A DNA stretch of 7,709 bases from NCBI GenBank assembly GCA_031279745.1, contig JAITHN010000110.1, forward strand, positions 1 to 7,709, written 5' to 3'. A model generated the notes under the pieces. It was not told the DNA's origin, did no database searches, and saw nothing but the letters and a program-made list of their open reading frames with translations. The translations under genes were made by a program, and so were the position numbers. Below are positions 6,279 through 7,709 of this stretch, in pieces (the stretch's first letter is position 1; every line of letters starts with the position of its first letter). The stretch is from Streptococcaceae bacterium (lineage in GTDB: Bacteria > Bacillota > Bacilli > Lactobacillales > Streptococcaceae).

Positions 6279-7709
6279 CTACTCCTCCTCCTTTCCTTTT
6301 TGGGTTTCATAAATTTCTCGGTAAACGTCATTCGTCTCAACCAAGGTTGAGTGTTTCCCAATCCCGATTAATTCCCCTTCTTTCAAAACAAGAATTTTAT
6401 CCGCATGGACTACTGATGAAATTTTTTGTGCAATCATAATCTTCGTTGTCTCAGCAAGCTCATTATTCATCGCTTCTAAAACAAGTTGCTCGCTTTTTGC
6501 GTCTAAAGCACTCGTGGAATCGTCTAAAAGTAAAATCTTTGGATTCTTAACCACACCACGAGCAATGCTCATCCGTTGTTTCTGTCCACCAGAGAAATTA
6601 ACTCCTCTTTCTTCCACTGTGGACTCATACCCCTCCCGCATCTTCAGGATGAATTCCTCAGCTTGCGAAATCCTTGCGGCACTGTCCAACTCTTCACTCG
6701 TTGCGTTTGCATTTCCTTGTTTAATATTTTCCCTGATCGTACCTGAAAAAAGAATCGCCCTTTGAAGCACGATGGACACGCTGTTCTTTAAAGTGTTTTG
6801 GTTGAGTTCTCTTATGTCAACTCCGCCGATTTTTATACTTCCTTCTTGAGGGTCAAAAAGGCGTGCAAGCAGCTGTGCGAGAGTTGATTTCCCAGCACCC
6901 GTAGCGCCGACAATCCCTATCATTTCGCCTGGCTCTACGGTAAAAGTGATATCTTTTAAGGAAGGCTCGTCGTCTTCCGGATAGGTAAATGTCACATGAT
7001 CGAACTCTACACTTCCATTCACTTCTACATCCTTAACATCCGGATAGGTAAGTGCTGGTTCTGTATCCATGACTTCTCGAATGCGCTTCATCGATACGAA
7101 GGCACGAGAGGCAAACATCGTCATCATCCCACCCATAATAATAGAGAACATGATTTGCATCATATATCCCATAAAACTTGCTAGAGCTCCGATTGCTGTC
7201 GGTTCTTTCGTCACAAAACCTGAAACAATGTAGAAGGCAATGAAAACGGCTAGATTTGCAACCAACATAAATGCTGGAATCATCACGGAGAAAATATAAC
7301 CTACTGCCAAATTATGTCCGAGAAGTGTGTTTGAATCTGTCTCAAATTTTTCTTCTTGATTTTTTTCCTGTACAAAGCTCTTCACCACTCGAATCCCAAT
7401 CAGATTTTCTTTAGCAGTTAAATTGAGTTTGTCTATTAAGGTTTGGAATGCGGTAAAATGCTTGCTCATCCCACCCATGGAAACAGCTGTGATCACAAGA
7501 ATCAAGATCACTAACAAGATGATGACCCACCATAACTTAGGAAGGGTTAGAATCGCCAATGTAAATGATCCGACAAATAAGAAAGGAATTCTGGTCAAAA
7601 CTTGGAGAACGATCATCACGAGGTTCATGATCTGATTCACATCATTTGTCATTCTTACGACAAGATTTCCCGCGTTGAATTTTTCAATATTCTCGTAACT
7701 AAACGTTTG
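6279..7709 (-). CDS. ABC exporter half-transporter, degenerate-site subunit (LmrC/BmrC/TM287-like), N-terminus outside window
   Basis: The frame is open to the window end, giving 476 residues; about 100 residues with helices 1-2 are missing compared with the usual length of about 575. The internal ATG at 7652 is not the start, because the upstream codons encode the conserved segment EKFNAGNLVVRMTNDVNQI. Four membrane segments (about 27-55, 59-79, 136-162 and 173-199 of the visible part) precede the ATPase domain. Motifs, visible numbering: Walker A GATGAGKS (268-275), Q-loop in IVLQRAILFSGTI, canonical signature NFSGGQKQR (FSGGQ 372-376), Walker B ILLLDD with Asp397 where the catalytic Glu should be, and Gln428 in IMIAQKIS where the switch His should be. 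This is the standard non-hydrolysing subunit of heterodimeric exporters; its intact signature completes the active site of the partner. The last codons (Glu-Glu-Glu) form the partner's ribosome binding site. Confidence 0.94.
   Translation of the reverse strand, partial: QTFSYENIEKFNAGNLVVRMTNDVNQIMNLVMIVLQVLTRIPFLFVGSFTLAILTLPKLWWVIILLVILILVITAVSMGGMSKHFTAFQTLIDKLNLTAKENLIGIRVVKSFVQEKNQEEKFETDSNTLLGHNLAVGYIFSVMIPAFMLVANLAVFIAFYIVSGFVTKEPTAIGALASFMGYMMQIMFSIIMGGMMTMFASRAFVSMKRIREVMDTEPALTYPDVKDVEVNGSVEFDHVTFTYPEDDEPSLKDITFTVEPGEMIGIVGATGAGKSTLAQLLARLFDPQEGSIKIGGVDIRELNQNTLKNSVSIVLQRAILFSGTIRENIKQGNANATSEELDSAARISQAEEFILKMREGYESTVEERGVNFSGGQKQRMSIARGVVKNPKILLLDDSTSALDAKSEQLVLEAMNNELAETTKIMIAQKISSVVHADKILVLKEGELIGIGKHSTLVETNDVYREIYETQKGKEEE
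6287..6293 (-). promoter_or_regulatory. Ribosome binding site of the second ABC subunit, inside the first gene
   Basis: AAGGAGG on the minus strand is made of the codons for the final Lys-Glu-Glu-Glu of the first subunit. It is 8 nt from ATG 6278, and the TAG stop (6279-6281) touches that ATG. This arrangement favours coupled, equal synthesis of the two subunits. Confidence 0.88.

Noticed and set aside
7650..7652. ATG as the start of the first ABC subunit
   Set aside because: The frame stays open to the window edge and the upstream codons encode the conserved EKFNAGNLVVR segment, so this Met is internal.

Overview
The window looks like chromosome from a low-GC Gram-positive bacterium (Firmicutes), most probably a member of the Lactobacillales. 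Four things point there: an LPxTG-anchored, proline-repeat surface protein, a sortase-type protein, a MurF of the Gram-positive type ending in a KASNSIGL-like motif, and a paired multidrug-type ABC exporter, together with strong AGGAGG-like ribosome binding sites and T-rich intrinsic terminators. I cannot name the genus from the sequence.

Layout. Positions 2-547 (+) hold the C-terminal end of a cell-wall-anchored protein with a Pro-x-x repeat stalk and an LPHTG sorting signal; its 5' part lies outside the window. A bidirectional terminator (550-590) separates it from a convergent minus-strand block. In minus-strand transcription order that block has three units. The first is a two-gene ABC exporter operon (partial gene 6279-7709, then 4467-6278), which ends in a long hairpin at 4330-4373. 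The second is a single sortase-like gene (3602-4204) with its own extended -10 promoter and a terminator at 3564-3592. The third is murF (2097-3467) followed 16 nt later by an APC-family amino acid permease or antiporter gene (593-2080), which reads into the shared terminator.

Working together. Three of the products act at the cell envelope: MurF completes the peptidoglycan pentapeptide precursor, the sortase-like protein would act on surface proteins, and the LPHTG protein is a typical sortase substrate. This is a loose thematic cluster. The sequence does not show a dedicated sortase/substrate operon, because the genes sit on opposite strands or in separate transcription units. The ABC pair has the clear signature of a heterodimeric exporter with one consensus and one degenerate ATP site.

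Novelty. I found no unmistakable new system. The points most worth checking are the apparent loss of the catalytic arginine in the sortase-like protein, a second near-sorting motif (LPHTD) upstream of the real LPHTG, and the pairing of murF with an amino acid antiporter. There are no RNA genes, CRISPR arrays, insertion sequences or prophage genes that I can see, and no gene-free stretch longer than 300 bases.
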